Assembly: GCA_041906465.1 (NCBI GenBank)
Contig: JAYRJE010000001.1
Location: 372,001-436,000, forward strand
DNA: 64,000 nt
Direction: 5' to 3'
Source of the DNA: Didemnitutus sp041906465
GTDB lineage: Bacteria; Verrucomicrobiota; Verrucomicrobiia; Opitutales; Opitutaceae
The notes under the pieces are model-generated. The model saw only the letters and a program-made list of their open reading frames with translations. It was not told where the DNA came from and ran no database searches. Shown here one piece after another: positions 52,843 through 61,965 of this stretch (the stretch's first letter is position 1; each line of letters starts with the position of its first letter). A program made the translations under genes and the position numbers.

Positions 52843-54197
52843 GGTTTAAAAACGTAGAGCGCGATGCGGCGATTGCGCTGAGCCTCGACGAGCACGGGCT
52901 CGGGCTTCACCTCGTAGGCGGTGTGGAGTTCCTTGAGCCGCACGAGATCGTCGATCGCTTCGCCGCCGACTTTGGTGATGATGTCGCCGCGGGCGATGCC
53001 GGACTGCGCCGCTGGATAGCCCGGCTGGACGCCGATCACGAGCACGCCGCTCGCGTCCGGCAGCTGGTTTTCGCGCGCGTAGGCGCGCGAGACTTTGCGC
53101 ACGCTGAGGCCCCATTTTTCGAAGGCCCATTCTTCGCCGACGCGGCTCTCGAGCTTCTCGGTGGTGGCGATGAGTTCGAGCGTTTGCGCGCCGCGCTTCA
53201 CCGTGAGTTTCACGGCGGAGCCGACGGCGAGATTTGCGATCAGGTTTTGGATGGGCGGAAGTTGCTCCGGAAAACGACCGTCAAGTTTCGCGCCGCCAAG
53301 CGAAAGGACGATGTCGCTCGGTCGCACGCCCGCGCGCGCGGCGGGCGAGCCGGGGTCGACGCTGTCGACGAGCAAGCCCGTGTTGACCGCGAGCGAGTAA
53401 AAGCGCTCGAGATCCTGCAACTCGCGCGGGCGGATGCCGAGGTAGCTGCGGGTGATGCTGCCGTTTTTCACGAGGCCCTCGGCCACGCGCTGCGCCACCG
53501 CCGCCGGGATGGCGAAGCCAAGATTGTCCGCGCCCATGTAGGTGCGCGAGTTGATGCCGACGACTTTGCCGTCTTCGGTCACGAGCGGGCCGCCGCTGTT
53601 GCCGGGGTTGATGGCAGCGTCCGTTTGCAGCCAAGTGTTGAACGAGCCGGTCTCGTAACCGCGGACGGCGCGCGAGTCCTCGAAGTAACGGCGATTGTTC
53701 GAAATGATGCCGCGCGTGACGGTGCGCGTGAGGCCATGCGGCGTGCCGACGGCGTAGACGGTTTGTCCCGGATAGAGGTCTTCGCTATCGCCGAAGTCCG
53801 CATGCGCGAAGCTGAGTTTGCGCGCCTTCACTTCGTCCATATTGAGGCGAAGGACCGCGAGATCCGTCCAGTGATCCCAGCCGACGAGCTTGGCGTTCAC
53901 ACGCTCGAGGCTGGCGAGCGTGACGGAAATCTCGATGGCTTGTGGACTCGCAACGTGGGCGTTGGTGAGGATCAGACCGTCTTTGGAGATGATGACACCG
54001 GAGCCGATGCCGCGCTCGGTGCGCTTGGTGCCTTCGTCGAAGGTGGTTTCCGTCACATCGATGCGCACGACGGCATCGAGCAGGCGCGTGAAACCGCGAC
54101 TCACGCCGCCGGCCGCCGCGAGGGAGTTGGCGGCGAACAAAAACCCGGCCGCGAGCAGGACCGGGAGGATGATTGACGGTAGTGGTGAATGTCGCAC
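52839..54197 (-). CDS. htrA: Periplasmic serine protease HtrA/DegP family
   Basis: From the GTG at 54197 the 452-aa product has a signal peptide (MRHSPLPSIILPVLLAAGFLFAANSLAAA). The protease domain has an intact triad: His81 in LTNAHV, Asp112 in WTDLAVLR and Ser201 in NPGNSGGPL. Two PDZ domains follow (~245-345 and ~355-445). It degrades or refolds damaged envelope proteins. GTG 54212 and ATG 54263 are upstream alternatives, but both reach further into the divergent leuS. The stop overlaps the start of the inactive paralogue by 4 nt. Confidence 0.92.
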   Translation of the reverse strand: MRHSPLPSIILPVLLAAGFLFAANSLAAAGGVSRGFTRLLDAVVRIDVTETTFDEGTKRTERGIGSGVIISKDGLILTNAHVASPQAIEISVTLASLERVNAKLVGWDHWTDLAVLRLNMDEVKARKLSFAHADFGDSEDLYPGQTVYAVGTPHGLTRTVTRGIISNNRRYFEDSRAVRGYETGSFNTWLQTDAAINPGNSGGPLVTEDGKVVGINSRTYMGADNLGFAIPAAVAQRVAEGLVKNGSITRSYLGIRPRELQDLERFYSLAVNTGLLVDSVDPGSPAARAGVRPSDIVLSLGGAKLDGRFPEQLPPIQNLIANLAVGSAVKLTVKRGAQTLELIATTEKLESRVGEEWAFEKWGLSVRKVSRAYARENQLPDASGVLVIGVQPGYPAAQSGIARGDIITKVGGEAIDDLVRLKELHTAYEVKPEPVLVEAQRNRRIALYVFKP

Positions 54198-56786
54198 AGT
54201 GACGGATTTCACGTGAAGCCTACTGATTGCACCGATTACGACTTTCTCAAGATTGAGCCGCATTGGCAGTCAATCTGGGAGCAGACCCGTCCATTTCGAG
54301 CCGAGAATGGCTCGTCGAAGCCGAAATACTACGTGCTCGACATGTTCCCCTACCCGTCCGGCGCGGGCCTGCATATCGGTCACCCGGAGGGCTACACCGC
54401 CACCGACATCCTCGCCCGCTACAAGCGCGCGAGAGGCTTCAATGTGCTCCACCCGATCGGTTGGGACGCGTTCGGTTTGCCCGCCGAGCAACACGCGGTG
54501 AAGACCGGCACGCACCCGGCCTCGAACACGCAGAACAACATCACGAATTTCCGTCGGCAGATCAAAGCGCTGGGCTTCTCCTACGATTGGGAGCGCGAGG
54601 TCGACACGACCGACCCGAAATACTTCCGCTGGACGCAGTGGATTTTCCTCCAGCTCTTCAAGAAGGGACTGGCCTACGTCGACGAGCGCCCGGTGTGGTG
54701 GTGCCCGGAGCTGCGCACCGTGCTCGCCAACGAGGAAGTCGTCGACGGCAAGTCCGAGGTCGGCGGCTTCCCCGTCGAGCGCAAAAATCTCCGCCAATGG
54801 GTGCTCCGCATCACGGCCTACGCCGAGCAACTCATCGACGGGCTCAAAGACGTCGACTGGCCCGACTCGACCAAGCGTATGCAGGAAGCCTGGATCGGCC
54901 GCAGCGAAGGCGCGGAAGTGCTGTTCAAATTGGAGAACGCCGCGCTGGGCGACCTGAAGATTTTCACGACGCGTCCCGACACACTCTTCGGCTGCACCTA
55001 CATGGTGCTCGCGCCGGAGCACCCGCTCGTGCCCGGACTCACGACGGACGCGCAACGCGAGGTCGTCGACGCTTACCGCAAGGCCACCGCGTCGAAGAGC
55101 GACGTCGACCGCATGTCCGACGCCGCGAAGGAAAAGACCGGCGTCTTCACCGGCAGCTACGCGATCAATCCGGTCAACGGCGCGCGCGTGCCCATCTGGA
55201 TCGCCGACTACGTGCTCATGGGCTACGGCACCGGCGCGATCATGGCCGTGCCCGCGCACGACGAGCGCGATTTCGAGTTCGCCGAGAAATATCAGCTCCC
55301 CATTCCGCGCGTCATCGCCGCTGCGGACGGCAGCGACAAGCTCCCCTACACTGGCGATGGCAAACTCGTCAACTCGCCCGGCTACGACGGCCTGACGTGG
55401 GAAGAGGCCAAGAAAAAGATCACCGCCGATCTCGCCGCGAAGGGCATCGGCAAGGGCACGATCAACTACAAGCTCCGCGACTGGCTGTTCTCGCGTCAGC
55501 GTTACTGGGGCGAGCCGTTCCCGGTCGTGTGGGTCAGCGAAGCCGACTACGCGCGCGCCGCGAAACTCCGCCGCGACCTGCCGGCGCAACCGGTGACGTT
55601 CGTCGAAAACGGCGTGACGCTCTACGCGCTCCCGCTCCCCGAAGTCGCGCTGCCGCTCCAGTTGCCCGACGTGCAATCCTATTTGCCCAGCGGCACCGGC
55701 GAGAGCCCGCTCGCGAACGTCCCCGAGTGGCTCGAAATCTGGCTCAACGCCGAAACCGGCGCCGCCGTGCCCGCTTCGCAACCGAAGCCTGCCGGCGACG
55801 CGTGGGTGCGCGGACGACGCGAGACGAACACGATGCCGCAATGGGCCGGCTCGTGCTGGTATTACCTGCGCTACCTCGATCCGCAAAACACGGAGACGTT
55901 CGCGAGCAAGGATGCGCTCACCTATTGGGGCGTGCCCGATCTCTACGTCGGCGGCGCGGAGCACGCGGTGCTACACCTGCTCTACGCGCGCTTCTGGCAC
56001 AAGGTGCTGTTCGATCTCGGCGCCGTGCCGCAGGCCGAGCCGTTCAAGAAACTTTTCCACCAAGGCATCATCCTCGGCGAGGACGGCGTGAAGATGTCCA
56101 AGAGCCGCGGCAACGTCGTCAACCCGGACGACATCATCCGCACCTACGGCGCCGATACGCTGCGCCTCTACCTGATGTTCCTCGGACCGCTCGAGGCGAT
56201 GAAGCCTTGGAACCCGAAGGGCATCGAAGGCGTGCACCGCTTCCTGCGGAAATTCTGGCGCGAGTGCCTCGGCGAAGACGGCAAGTTGAACAGCCGCGTC
56301 TCCGACAGTGCCGCGCTCACTGCGAACACGGAGAAAATCCGTCACGAAACGATCAAGAAGGTCGGCGAAGACCTCGACGCGATGCGTTTCAACACCGCGA
56401 TCTCGCAGATGATGATTTACCTGAACGCGCTCCAAAAAGAGCCCACGCTCCCGCGCGCGGCGCTGCTGGAGTTCGCACAGATGCTCGCGCCCTTTGCGCC
56501 CCATCTGGGCGAGGAACTTTGGGCGCGCCTCGGCGGCACCGGCACTGCGATGGCCGCGGCGTGGCCTCAATTTGATCCGGCCAAACTCGTCGCCGACACG
56601 ATGACCATCGTCTTTCAAGTGAACGGCAAACACCGCGGCGACGCACAGGTGCCGGTCGCCAGTAGCGAAGCTGACTTGGTCAAGGTAGCTCAGGACCATC
56701 CCAAGGTTGCCCCGCACTTGGCGGGCAAGCAGCTCAAGCGCACCATTTACGTGAAGGGCAAGCTCTTAAACCTCCTTGTAGGCTAG
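54189..56786 (+). CDS. leuS: Leucine--tRNA ligase
   Basis: The 865-aa class I synthetase has HIGH (GLHIGHPEGYTATD) and KMSKS (DGVKMSKSRGNVV). The CP1 editing domain includes TTRPDTLFGCTYMVLAPEHPLV and YGTGAIMAVPAHDERD (the conserved T-rich and Asp residues of the editing site). It ends IYVKGKLLNLLVG as in bacterial LeuRS. Start options are the ATG at 54189 or GTG at 54213. The former overlaps the divergent htrA start by 9 nt, so either one start is wrong or promoters lie inside the coding regions. Confidence 0.96.
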   Translation: MSHSDGFHVKPTDCTDYDFLKIEPHWQSIWEQTRPFRAENGSSKPKYYVLDMFPYPSGAGLHIGHPEGYTATDILARYKRARGFNVLHPIGWDAFGLPAEQHAVKTGTHPASNTQNNITNFRRQIKALGFSYDWEREVDTTDPKYFRWTQWIFLQLFKKGLAYVDERPVWWCPELRTVLANEEVVDGKSEVGGFPVERKNLRQWVLRITAYAEQLIDGLKDVDWPDSTKRMQEAWIGRSEGAEVLFKLENAALGDLKIFTTRPDTLFGCTYMVLAPEHPLVPGLTTDAQREVVDAYRKATASKSDVDRMSDAAKEKTGVFTGSYAINPVNGARVPIWIADYVLMGYGTGAIMAVPAHDERDFEFAEKYQLPIPRVIAAADGSDKLPYTGDGKLVNSPGYDGLTWEEAKKKITADLAAKGIGKGTINYKLRDWLFSRQRYWGEPFPVVWVSEADYARAAKLRRDLPAQPVTFVENGVTLYALPLPEVALPLQLPDVQSYLPSGTGESPLANVPEWLEIWLNAETGAAVPASQPKPAGDAWVRGRRETNTMPQWAGSCWYYLRYLDPQNTETFASKDALTYWGVPDLYVGGAEHAVLHLLYARFWHKVLFDLGAVPQAEPFKKLFHQGIILGEDGVKMSKSRGNVVNPDDIIRTYGADTLRLYLMFLGPLEAMKPWNPKGIEGVHRFLRKFWRECLGEDGKLNSRVSDSAALTANTEKIRHETIKKVGEDLDAMRFNTAISQMMIYLNALQKEPTLPRAALLEFAQMLAPFAPHLGEELWARLGGTGTAMAAAWPQFDPAKLVADTMTIVFQVNGKHRGDAQVPVASSEADLVKVAQDHPKVAPHLAGKQLKRTIYVKGKLLNLLVG

Positions 56787-56823
56787 CAGTTTAGACGCTG
56801 AAAAAGATTCGGTTTAAGGCTTG

Positions 56824-56845
56824 AAGTAGGGGTTATCCCCTACTT
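56824..56845. other. Hairpin between leuS and the polysaccharide operon
   Basis: A perfect 9-bp stem AAGTAGGGG/CCCCTACTT (56824-56832 with 56837-56845) with a 4-nt loop (TTAT). There is no T tract, so it may be a weak terminator for leuS or a leader structure for the following operon. Confidence 0.5.
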
Positions 56846-56892
56846 ACCTACACGCCATCGGGCCGATCCCGGCCCGCCGACCTACCTGCGTC

Positions 56893-57822
56893 ATGAAAAC
56901 CCTCTTCCGCCTTCTCGTCGTCGCGTCCGCCATCGCCATGGCCGCTGCGCCTTCCGCGTTTGCTCAACGCCAACTCGGAAAAAAGAAGGGCCCGACGAGC
57001 AAGCTGTTCCTCGCTGAAGCGGTCGGTGAGGGTAACATCACGACGGAAGGAAAATCTCACACCGCCAAACAGGCGACCGCTTTCGACGCGCCCGGAACCG
57101 TGATCGAGACTGGCAAAGACTCCCACCAAGCCTTCGTTTACTCCAACGGCACGGGCATGCTGGTGGACGCCAACACCCGGGTCGAAGTTGACCGTTTCGT
57201 TCAGGAACCTTTTCGCCCCGACCGCGAGAAATCCAATGAGATCGAGCCGTCCATTTCGCAGAGCGATGTCTTCGTTTCGCGCGGCCAGGTGAACATTTGC
57301 ACCAGCCAGCTCGTGTCCGGTTCGACCATGAACTATTCCACGCCGAACGCGTCCGTAAACATTCGCGGCGGCAAGGTCGCGGTGGCCACGGATGGCAACG
57401 AGTCCACGATTTACCTCCTCGACGGCGACATTACCGTGCGCACCGGCGGCAGAGACACCGGGGGCACGTTGGTCCGTCCCGGCGAAAAGGTGACCATCCG
57501 CTCCGGCCCGCCCGGGCGCCCGCCGATCGTCACTGTGGCGCCGATCGAATCCAGCATGATGCCGGTGCTCGACGACAAGGTGGGCGCGGCCTGCGCGGCG
57601 AAAAAAACCGTCTCCTTTGAGACGATCGAAAAGAAGTCCGAATTCGGCGCCGAGGGCGAGCCGCAGCAGGAGATTGGCGGCACCGGCCCCGGCGGAGCAC
57701 CTCCGGCCGCACCGGCGGAAGACGGGACCACCGAAGAAGTCATCGTCGCCAATCCGACTACACCGTCCGAACTCCCCACGAATATCACTGTCAGCCCCGA
57801 CCGCCTCCCAGGCGGTCAATGA
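56893..57822 (+). CDS. Secreted FecR-domain protein
   Basis: The 309-aa product has a signal peptide (MKTLFRLLVVASAIAMAAAPSAFA) and a FecR-like beta-helical domain (~45-200): AVGEGNITTEGKSHTAKQATAFDAPGTVIETGKDSHQAFVYSNGTGMLVDANTRVEV, STPNASVNIRGGKVAVATDGNESTIYLLDGDITVRTGG, LVRPGEKVTI. The low-complexity C-terminus is rich in Gly, Pro and Ala. No transmembrane anti-sigma segment is present, so this is a periplasmic FecR-domain protein, not a sigma regulator. It is the first gene of the polysaccharide secretion operon. Confidence 0.85.
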   Translation: MKTLFRLLVVASAIAMAAAPSAFAQRQLGKKKGPTSKLFLAEAVGEGNITTEGKSHTAKQATAFDAPGTVIETGKDSHQAFVYSNGTGMLVDANTRVEVDRFVQEPFRPDREKSNEIEPSISQSDVFVSRGQVNICTSQLVSGSTMNYSTPNASVNIRGGKVAVATDGNESTIYLLDGDITVRTGGRDTGGTLVRPGEKVTIRSGPPGRPPIVTVAPIESSMMPVLDDKVGAACAAKKTVSFETIEKKSEFGAEGEPQQEIGGTGPGGAPPAAPAEDGTTEEVIVANPTTPSELPTNITVSPDRLPGGQ

Positions 57823-57835
57823 GCCCATCGACCCA

Positions 57836-58969
57836 GTGCCGTCCTGCCTTCACCGTCGACTCATCACGCTGTGCGTCCTCGCTCTGCTGTGCTCGCAGCA
57901 GAGCGTTTTCGCTTTGCTGAACATCGACGGCACCCGGAATCAGGTCTTCGTCTTCGGCAGCCTGACGATGGCTTACGACTCGAACATCTTTTCGTCGGGC
58001 GCGAATGAAGAAGGCGACTACATCTACAACGCTTCGCTGGGCGTCGAATTGAAACGCCGCGCCGGCATTATCGCGGTCAACGCGAAGGCGGTGTTCGATC
58101 GTCAGGAATTCCAACGGAACAAAACCCAGTCCGCGTGGAATCCGACCTTCTATCTCGAATTCAACAAAACGACCGGGCGCACCACCGGCGCGATCACGAT
58201 CAACGCCTTTCGCTCCTCGCGCGCCGACAGCGCGGTGAACCTCCGCACGCAGACGTGGAATTTTCCGCTAGGTCTGAACATCAAATATCCGATCAACGAC
58301 AAGTTCTACGTCACGTCGTCCAGCGGCTACCTCAGCCGCAGCTACAGCGACGGATCGGGTCTGCTCAATTACACCGACTACACCGAATCCATCGATCTGC
58401 TCTACGTCTTCACGTCGAAAACCGATCTGTCCCTCGTTTACCGCATTCGCGTCGGCCAAACCACGCTCGACACCACGATCGACCAGTCGCTCATGTTCGG
58501 ACTCGTCAATCAGATCATTCCCAAGGTGAACGGCTCCCTCCGCGCCGGCATCCAGCGGCGCACCGTCGACCGCACCAACGACACCTTCACCCAATTGTCC
58601 CTCACGGCCGACCTGACCTGGACGCTCACGCGCAAGCTCAACATTAAGGGCGTGGCGGCGCGCGATTTCAGCACCACGGCCGTGGGCGGATCGGTGGACT
58701 CGTTCACCACCCAGCTCAACGCCGCCTACGACTTCTCGCGCAAATACCAGGCGAACGGCGGTATCGGCTACGGCCGCAATCTCTTCCTCGACGGTTCCAC
58801 TCAGGGGCGTCGCGACGATTTCTTCACGTGGGACGTCGGTCTCACCGTCGCTTGGAGTGAGCACCTGCACGCCAGCGCCTCCTACAACTATCTGCACAAC
58901 TGGTCGACGATCAGCTTCTCCGATTTCGAGCGCACGGGCTATTCGTTGAACATCTCCTCCCGTTACTAA
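57836..58969 (+). CDS. Putative outer-membrane beta-barrel protein (exopolysaccharide secretion)
   Basis: From GTG 57836 (14 nt after the FecR gene) the 377-aa product has a signal peptide (MPSCLHRRLITLCVLALLCSQQSVFA) followed by continuous amphipathic strands (LTMAYDSNIFSS, GDYIYNASLGVELKRRAGIIAVNAKAVFDRQEF, ESIDLLYVFTSKTDLSLVYRIRVGQTTL). It ends in an aromatic residue (NISSRY), a barrel signature. It resembles barrels found next to Wza/Wzc genes in EPS clusters. It lies 3 nt before the Wza-like gene and may form or assist the outer-membrane exit. Confidence 0.78.
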   Translation: MPSCLHRRLITLCVLALLCSQQSVFALLNIDGTRNQVFVFGSLTMAYDSNIFSSGANEEGDYIYNASLGVELKRRAGIIAVNAKAVFDRQEFQRNKTQSAWNPTFYLEFNKTTGRTTGAITINAFRSSRADSAVNLRTQTWNFPLGLNIKYPINDKFYVTSSSGYLSRSYSDGSGLLNYTDYTESIDLLYVFTSKTDLSLVYRIRVGQTTLDTTIDQSLMFGLVNQIIPKVNGSLRAGIQRRTVDRTNDTFTQLSLTADLTWTLTRKLNIKGVAARDFSTTAVGGSVDSFTTQLNAAYDFSRKYQANGGIGYGRNLFLDGSTQGRRDDFFTWDVGLTVAWSEHLHASASYNYLHNWSTISFSDFERTGYSLNISSRY

Positions 58970-58972
58970 CGC

Positions 58973-59593
58973 ATGAAAACGCTGCCGCGGCTCACCTTCC
59001 TTTCCCTTGCCCTCACGCTGGGCCTCTCCGCGTTCGCCCAGATCAACCCGGCTGATGCCAAGAAGGCCTACATCCACCGCCTGCAACTCGCCGACCGCGT
59101 TCGCATCGCCGTCTATCAGGAGGACGACCTCACCACGCTCGCCCGCGTCGATGCCCGCGGCATGGTGAATCTGCCCCTGATTCAGGAAATTTCGATCGGT
59201 GGCATGACCATCGTCGAAGCTCAGCAACTCATTGAGAAAGCCTACCGCGAGGGCCGCTTCCTGCGCTCCCCGCAAGTGACCGTGAGCGTCGAGGAATACG
59301 CGCCCCGCGAAGTCTCCATCCAAGGCCAGATCCGCAATCCGGGCCGTTATCCGCTCCCCACCGAGTCCACCTTTACCGTCGCCGAACTCGTCACGAAAGC
59401 CGGTGGCATCAGCGACATCGGCAAGGGCACCGCCGTGAACGTCACGCGCATTCTGACGGACGGCACCAAGAAGATCTTCACCGTCGACGTCGACAGTCTG
59501 ATCAAAGGCAAACGCGGCGACGGCAAAACCGACGAGAACAATCTCCTGCTGCTGCCCGGCGACGTGGTCTACGTCCCCGAACGCCTGATCTAA
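58973..59593 (+). CDS. Polysaccharide export protein (Wza-like, SLBB domain)
   Basis: The 206-aa product has a signal peptide (MKTLPRLTFLSLALTLGLSAFA), a polysaccharide export domain (~35-115: LQLADRVRIAVYQEDDLTTLARVDARGMVNLPLIQEISIGGMTIVEAQQLI) and one SLBB domain (~118-205: EVSIQGQIRNPGRYPLPTESTFTVAELVTKAGGISDIG...LLLLPGDVVYVPERLI). It is short compared with Wza (379 aa) and has no lipobox or C-terminal barrel helix. The adjacent barrel protein may therefore supply the outer-membrane pore. Confidence 0.9.
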   Translation: MKTLPRLTFLSLALTLGLSAFAQINPADAKKAYIHRLQLADRVRIAVYQEDDLTTLARVDARGMVNLPLIQEISIGGMTIVEAQQLIEKAYREGRFLRSPQVTVSVEEYAPREVSIQGQIRNPGRYPLPTESTFTVAELVTKAGGISDIGKGTAVNVTRILTDGTKKIFTVDVDSLIKGKRGDGKTDENNLLLLPGDVVYVPERLI

Positions 59594-59599
59594 TCTCTC

Positions 59600-61771
59600 A
59601 TGTCCTCTCCTCTCGCCGCTCCGCCGGACCAGAAGAAGCCGTCCTCCCTTCACGGCAACGAAGAGCACGTCGTCGAGCGTCGCACGCTGCGTGATTACTA
59701 CATCATTCTGCGCGAACGCCTCTGGATCGCTCTGCCCGTCGCGCTGCTCGTCGCGGTCTCCGTCGGCTACTACCAGGCGCAGGAAACCCCGCAGTATTTT
59801 GCGTCCGCCACCATGCAGTTCGAGCGCCCCGAGCGCGTCGTGCTGAACCAGGAAGTCGTCGACACCAGCGTCCGCTCCGAGATCGACCTCAACACCTACA
59901 TTCGCCTGCTCGAGACCGGCAAAATCCGCGCGATGGTCGTCCAATCGCTCACGCCGGAGGACATCCAAAAACTCCAACGTCCCTACCTCAAGGAGCTCCC
60001 TCCCGGCGCCACTCCCCCGCCAGCGGGCGCCTGCCTCGGCTCGCTCAGCATCCAATCGCTGCGCAACAGCTTCATCATCCAGGTCAACGTCACCAACCGC
60101 GATCCCGAAGGCGCCGCCATCGTGGCCAACGCCTACGTCCGCCAGTTCATGCGTTACCTGATCGAGTATTCGGGCGGCAAAAACGAATACGCCATCGACT
60201 ACCTCCGCACCCGCGCGGAAGACCTGCGCCGCGAATCCGAAACCGCCGAAGCCCGTCTCCAGGAATACAAGCGCAAGAACAACCTGGTTTCCCTCTCCGC
60301 CAGCGTCGACATCGTCGCCGACCGCCTGAAGTCGATCAACAGCGAGCTCACCCGCGTGCGACTCGAACGCCTCAACCTCGAGGTCGTGCTCAAGCAGATC
60401 GAGCGCATGAAGACGGAGGGCAGCAATCTCCTCGAGATTCAATACATCGCCTCCTACGGCACGATCCCGTCGCTGAAGGCCCAACTCGCCGAACTCACCA
60501 AGACCCAGTCCGTCCTCAGCGAGCGTTACCTCGAGCGTCATCCCAAGATGATCGACCTGGCCAACTCGATCGACGTCCTCACGCAGCAGATTCAGAAAAA
60601 CATCGAGCAAGCCATCGCCGACCTGAACGCTCAATTCGCCAAGGTGAAGGACTCGGAAGCCTCCTTCGAACGCGAATACAAGTCGGCCGAAAACGACCAG
60701 CTCCGGCTCGGCGATCTCTCCGTCGAGTTCAAGTCCCTCGAAAACCAGGCCGCCGTCGCGAAGAATAATTACATTCAGATTCTGGACCGCCTGAATCAAA
60801 CGACCACCTCGAAGAATCTCGAAAATATCCCCGTCAAGCCGCTCGACGCCGCAGTGCCCGCCGGCAATCCGTTCACCCCCAATCTGCGCAACATCGTCAA
60901 GACCTGCGTCGGCCTCGGACTCGTGGTGTTCGCCGCCGTCGCCGTTGGCCTCAGCTTCCTCGACGACCGCGTAAAAAGCGCGTGGGACATCGAAGGCTTC
61001 ATCGGCGTCAACCTCCTCGGCATCATTCCCGAACTCTCGGACATCCCCGAAGGCGAGAAGCACAACCTCGTCACGAGCAACAAAACCTCCCCCGGTTCCG
61101 AGGCCTTCCTCAGCGTCTACAGTTCGGTCAAGATTCAGTCGAAACTCGATTTTCCGAAGTCGATCCTCGTCACCTCCACCATCCCCGGCGAAGGCAAGAC
61201 GATGATCTCGTGCAACCTCGCCGCCTCGTTCGCGCGCCACGGCAAGCGCGTGCTGCTCATCGACTGCGACATGCGCCGCCCGATGCTGCACCGCCACTTC
61301 AAGCTCACGAACGAAACCGGCCTCATCGCCTGGTTCGAAGCCGGCGCGAAGATCCCCGACGATCCGGTCTCCGACCCGACGCTTGGCCTCACCAAGGTTG
61401 ACGAGAACCTCTTCCTGCTCCGCTCCGGCGGCCGCTCCAAGAGCCCGACCGAGCTGCTCGAGAATCCGATCTTCGGCCAGTTCGTCGAATCGCTCAAACA
61501 TCACTTCGATCTCGTCGTCATCGACTCGCCCCCCATGGGCGCCGTCACCGACTCCCTGCTCATCTCCGCGCACACGGATGAGGTTATCTACGTCTGCCGC
61601 TTCAATCGCGCCTACCGGAAACACATTCGTCTCTACATCAAGTCGCTCCGCGACGGCAAAAACGAGCTGCTCGGCGTCGTGCTCAACGGACTGTCGCCGC
61701 GCCGCATCGAGTATTACTCGAACTACCGGTATTATCGGAGCTACAAGAAATACTACGGCTCGCAGTCGTAG
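59600..61771 (+). CDS. Polysaccharide chain-length regulator/tyrosine autokinase (Wzc-like)
   Basis: The 723-aa product has a Wzz domain with two membrane helices (LWIALPVALLVAVSVGYY ~42-59; VKTCVGLGLVVFAAVAVGLSFL ~433-454) around a coiled-coil periplasmic part (~190-395). A cytosolic BY-kinase domain follows: Walker A STIPGEGKTMIS (~525-536), Walker A' VLLIDCDMRRP and Walker B LVVIDSPP. The C-terminal Tyr cluster YYSNYRYYRSYKKYYGSQS is the autophosphorylation tail. It couples chain length and export to the Wza-like protein, 6 nt upstream. A terminator follows. No glycosyltransferases are in the operon. Confidence 0.94.
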   Translation: MSSPLAAPPDQKKPSSLHGNEEHVVERRTLRDYYIILRERLWIALPVALLVAVSVGYYQAQETPQYFASATMQFERPERVVLNQEVVDTSVRSEIDLNTYIRLLETGKIRAMVVQSLTPEDIQKLQRPYLKELPPGATPPPAGACLGSLSIQSLRNSFIIQVNVTNRDPEGAAIVANAYVRQFMRYLIEYSGGKNEYAIDYLRTRAEDLRRESETAEARLQEYKRKNNLVSLSASVDIVADRLKSINSELTRVRLERLNLEVVLKQIERMKTEGSNLLEIQYIASYGTIPSLKAQLAELTKTQSVLSERYLERHPKMIDLANSIDVLTQQIQKNIEQAIADLNAQFAKVKDSEASFEREYKSAENDQLRLGDLSVEFKSLENQAAVAKNNYIQILDRLNQTTTSKNLENIPVKPLDAAVPAGNPFTPNLRNIVKTCVGLGLVVFAAVAVGLSFLDDRVKSAWDIEGFIGVNLLGIIPELSDIPEGEKHNLVTSNKTSPGSEAFLSVYSSVKIQSKLDFPKSILVTSTIPGEGKTMISCNLAASFARHGKRVLLIDCDMRRPMLHRHFKLTNETGLIAWFEAGAKIPDDPVSDPTLGLTKVDENLFLLRSGGRSKSPTELLENPIFGQFVESLKHHFDLVVIDSPPMGAVTDSLLISAHTDEVIYVCRFNRAYRKHIRLYIKSLRDGKNELLGVVLNGLSPRRIEYYSNYRYYRSYKKYYGSQS

Positions 61772-61794
61772 CACCCTCCCTTTCTTTGCCACCA

Positions 61795-61825
61795 AGCCGC
61801 GCCGGAAGGCGCGGCTTTTTCTTTT
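61795..61825 (+). terminator. Intrinsic terminator of the polysaccharide operon
   Basis: A perfect 9-bp GC-rich stem (AGCCGCGCC 61795-61803, GGCGCGGCT 61808-61816) with a GGAA loop is followed by TTTTCTTTT (61817-61825). It lies 23 nt after the kinase stop. Confidence 0.9.
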
Positions 61826-61965
61826 GCGCCCCCGCTCACCGCAGCCGTCACGCAACTCCTCGCTCCCTTTCGCACCTCTCCCCGCGCCGCAAACCCACCA
61901 TTGCCACGCCCCCGCCTCCGTCTTTCAGTCCTCCCGGCTTTCAGCCATTTCCTCGTCCGCACACC

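Noticed and set aside
58268..61855. A 1195-codon open frame on the minus strand opposite the Wza/Wzc-like genes
   Set aside because: Its composition is that of an antisense frame of high-GC coding DNA (strings of Gly, Asp, Glu, Arg, Val). The plus strand encodes clearly recognisable proteins with motifs.
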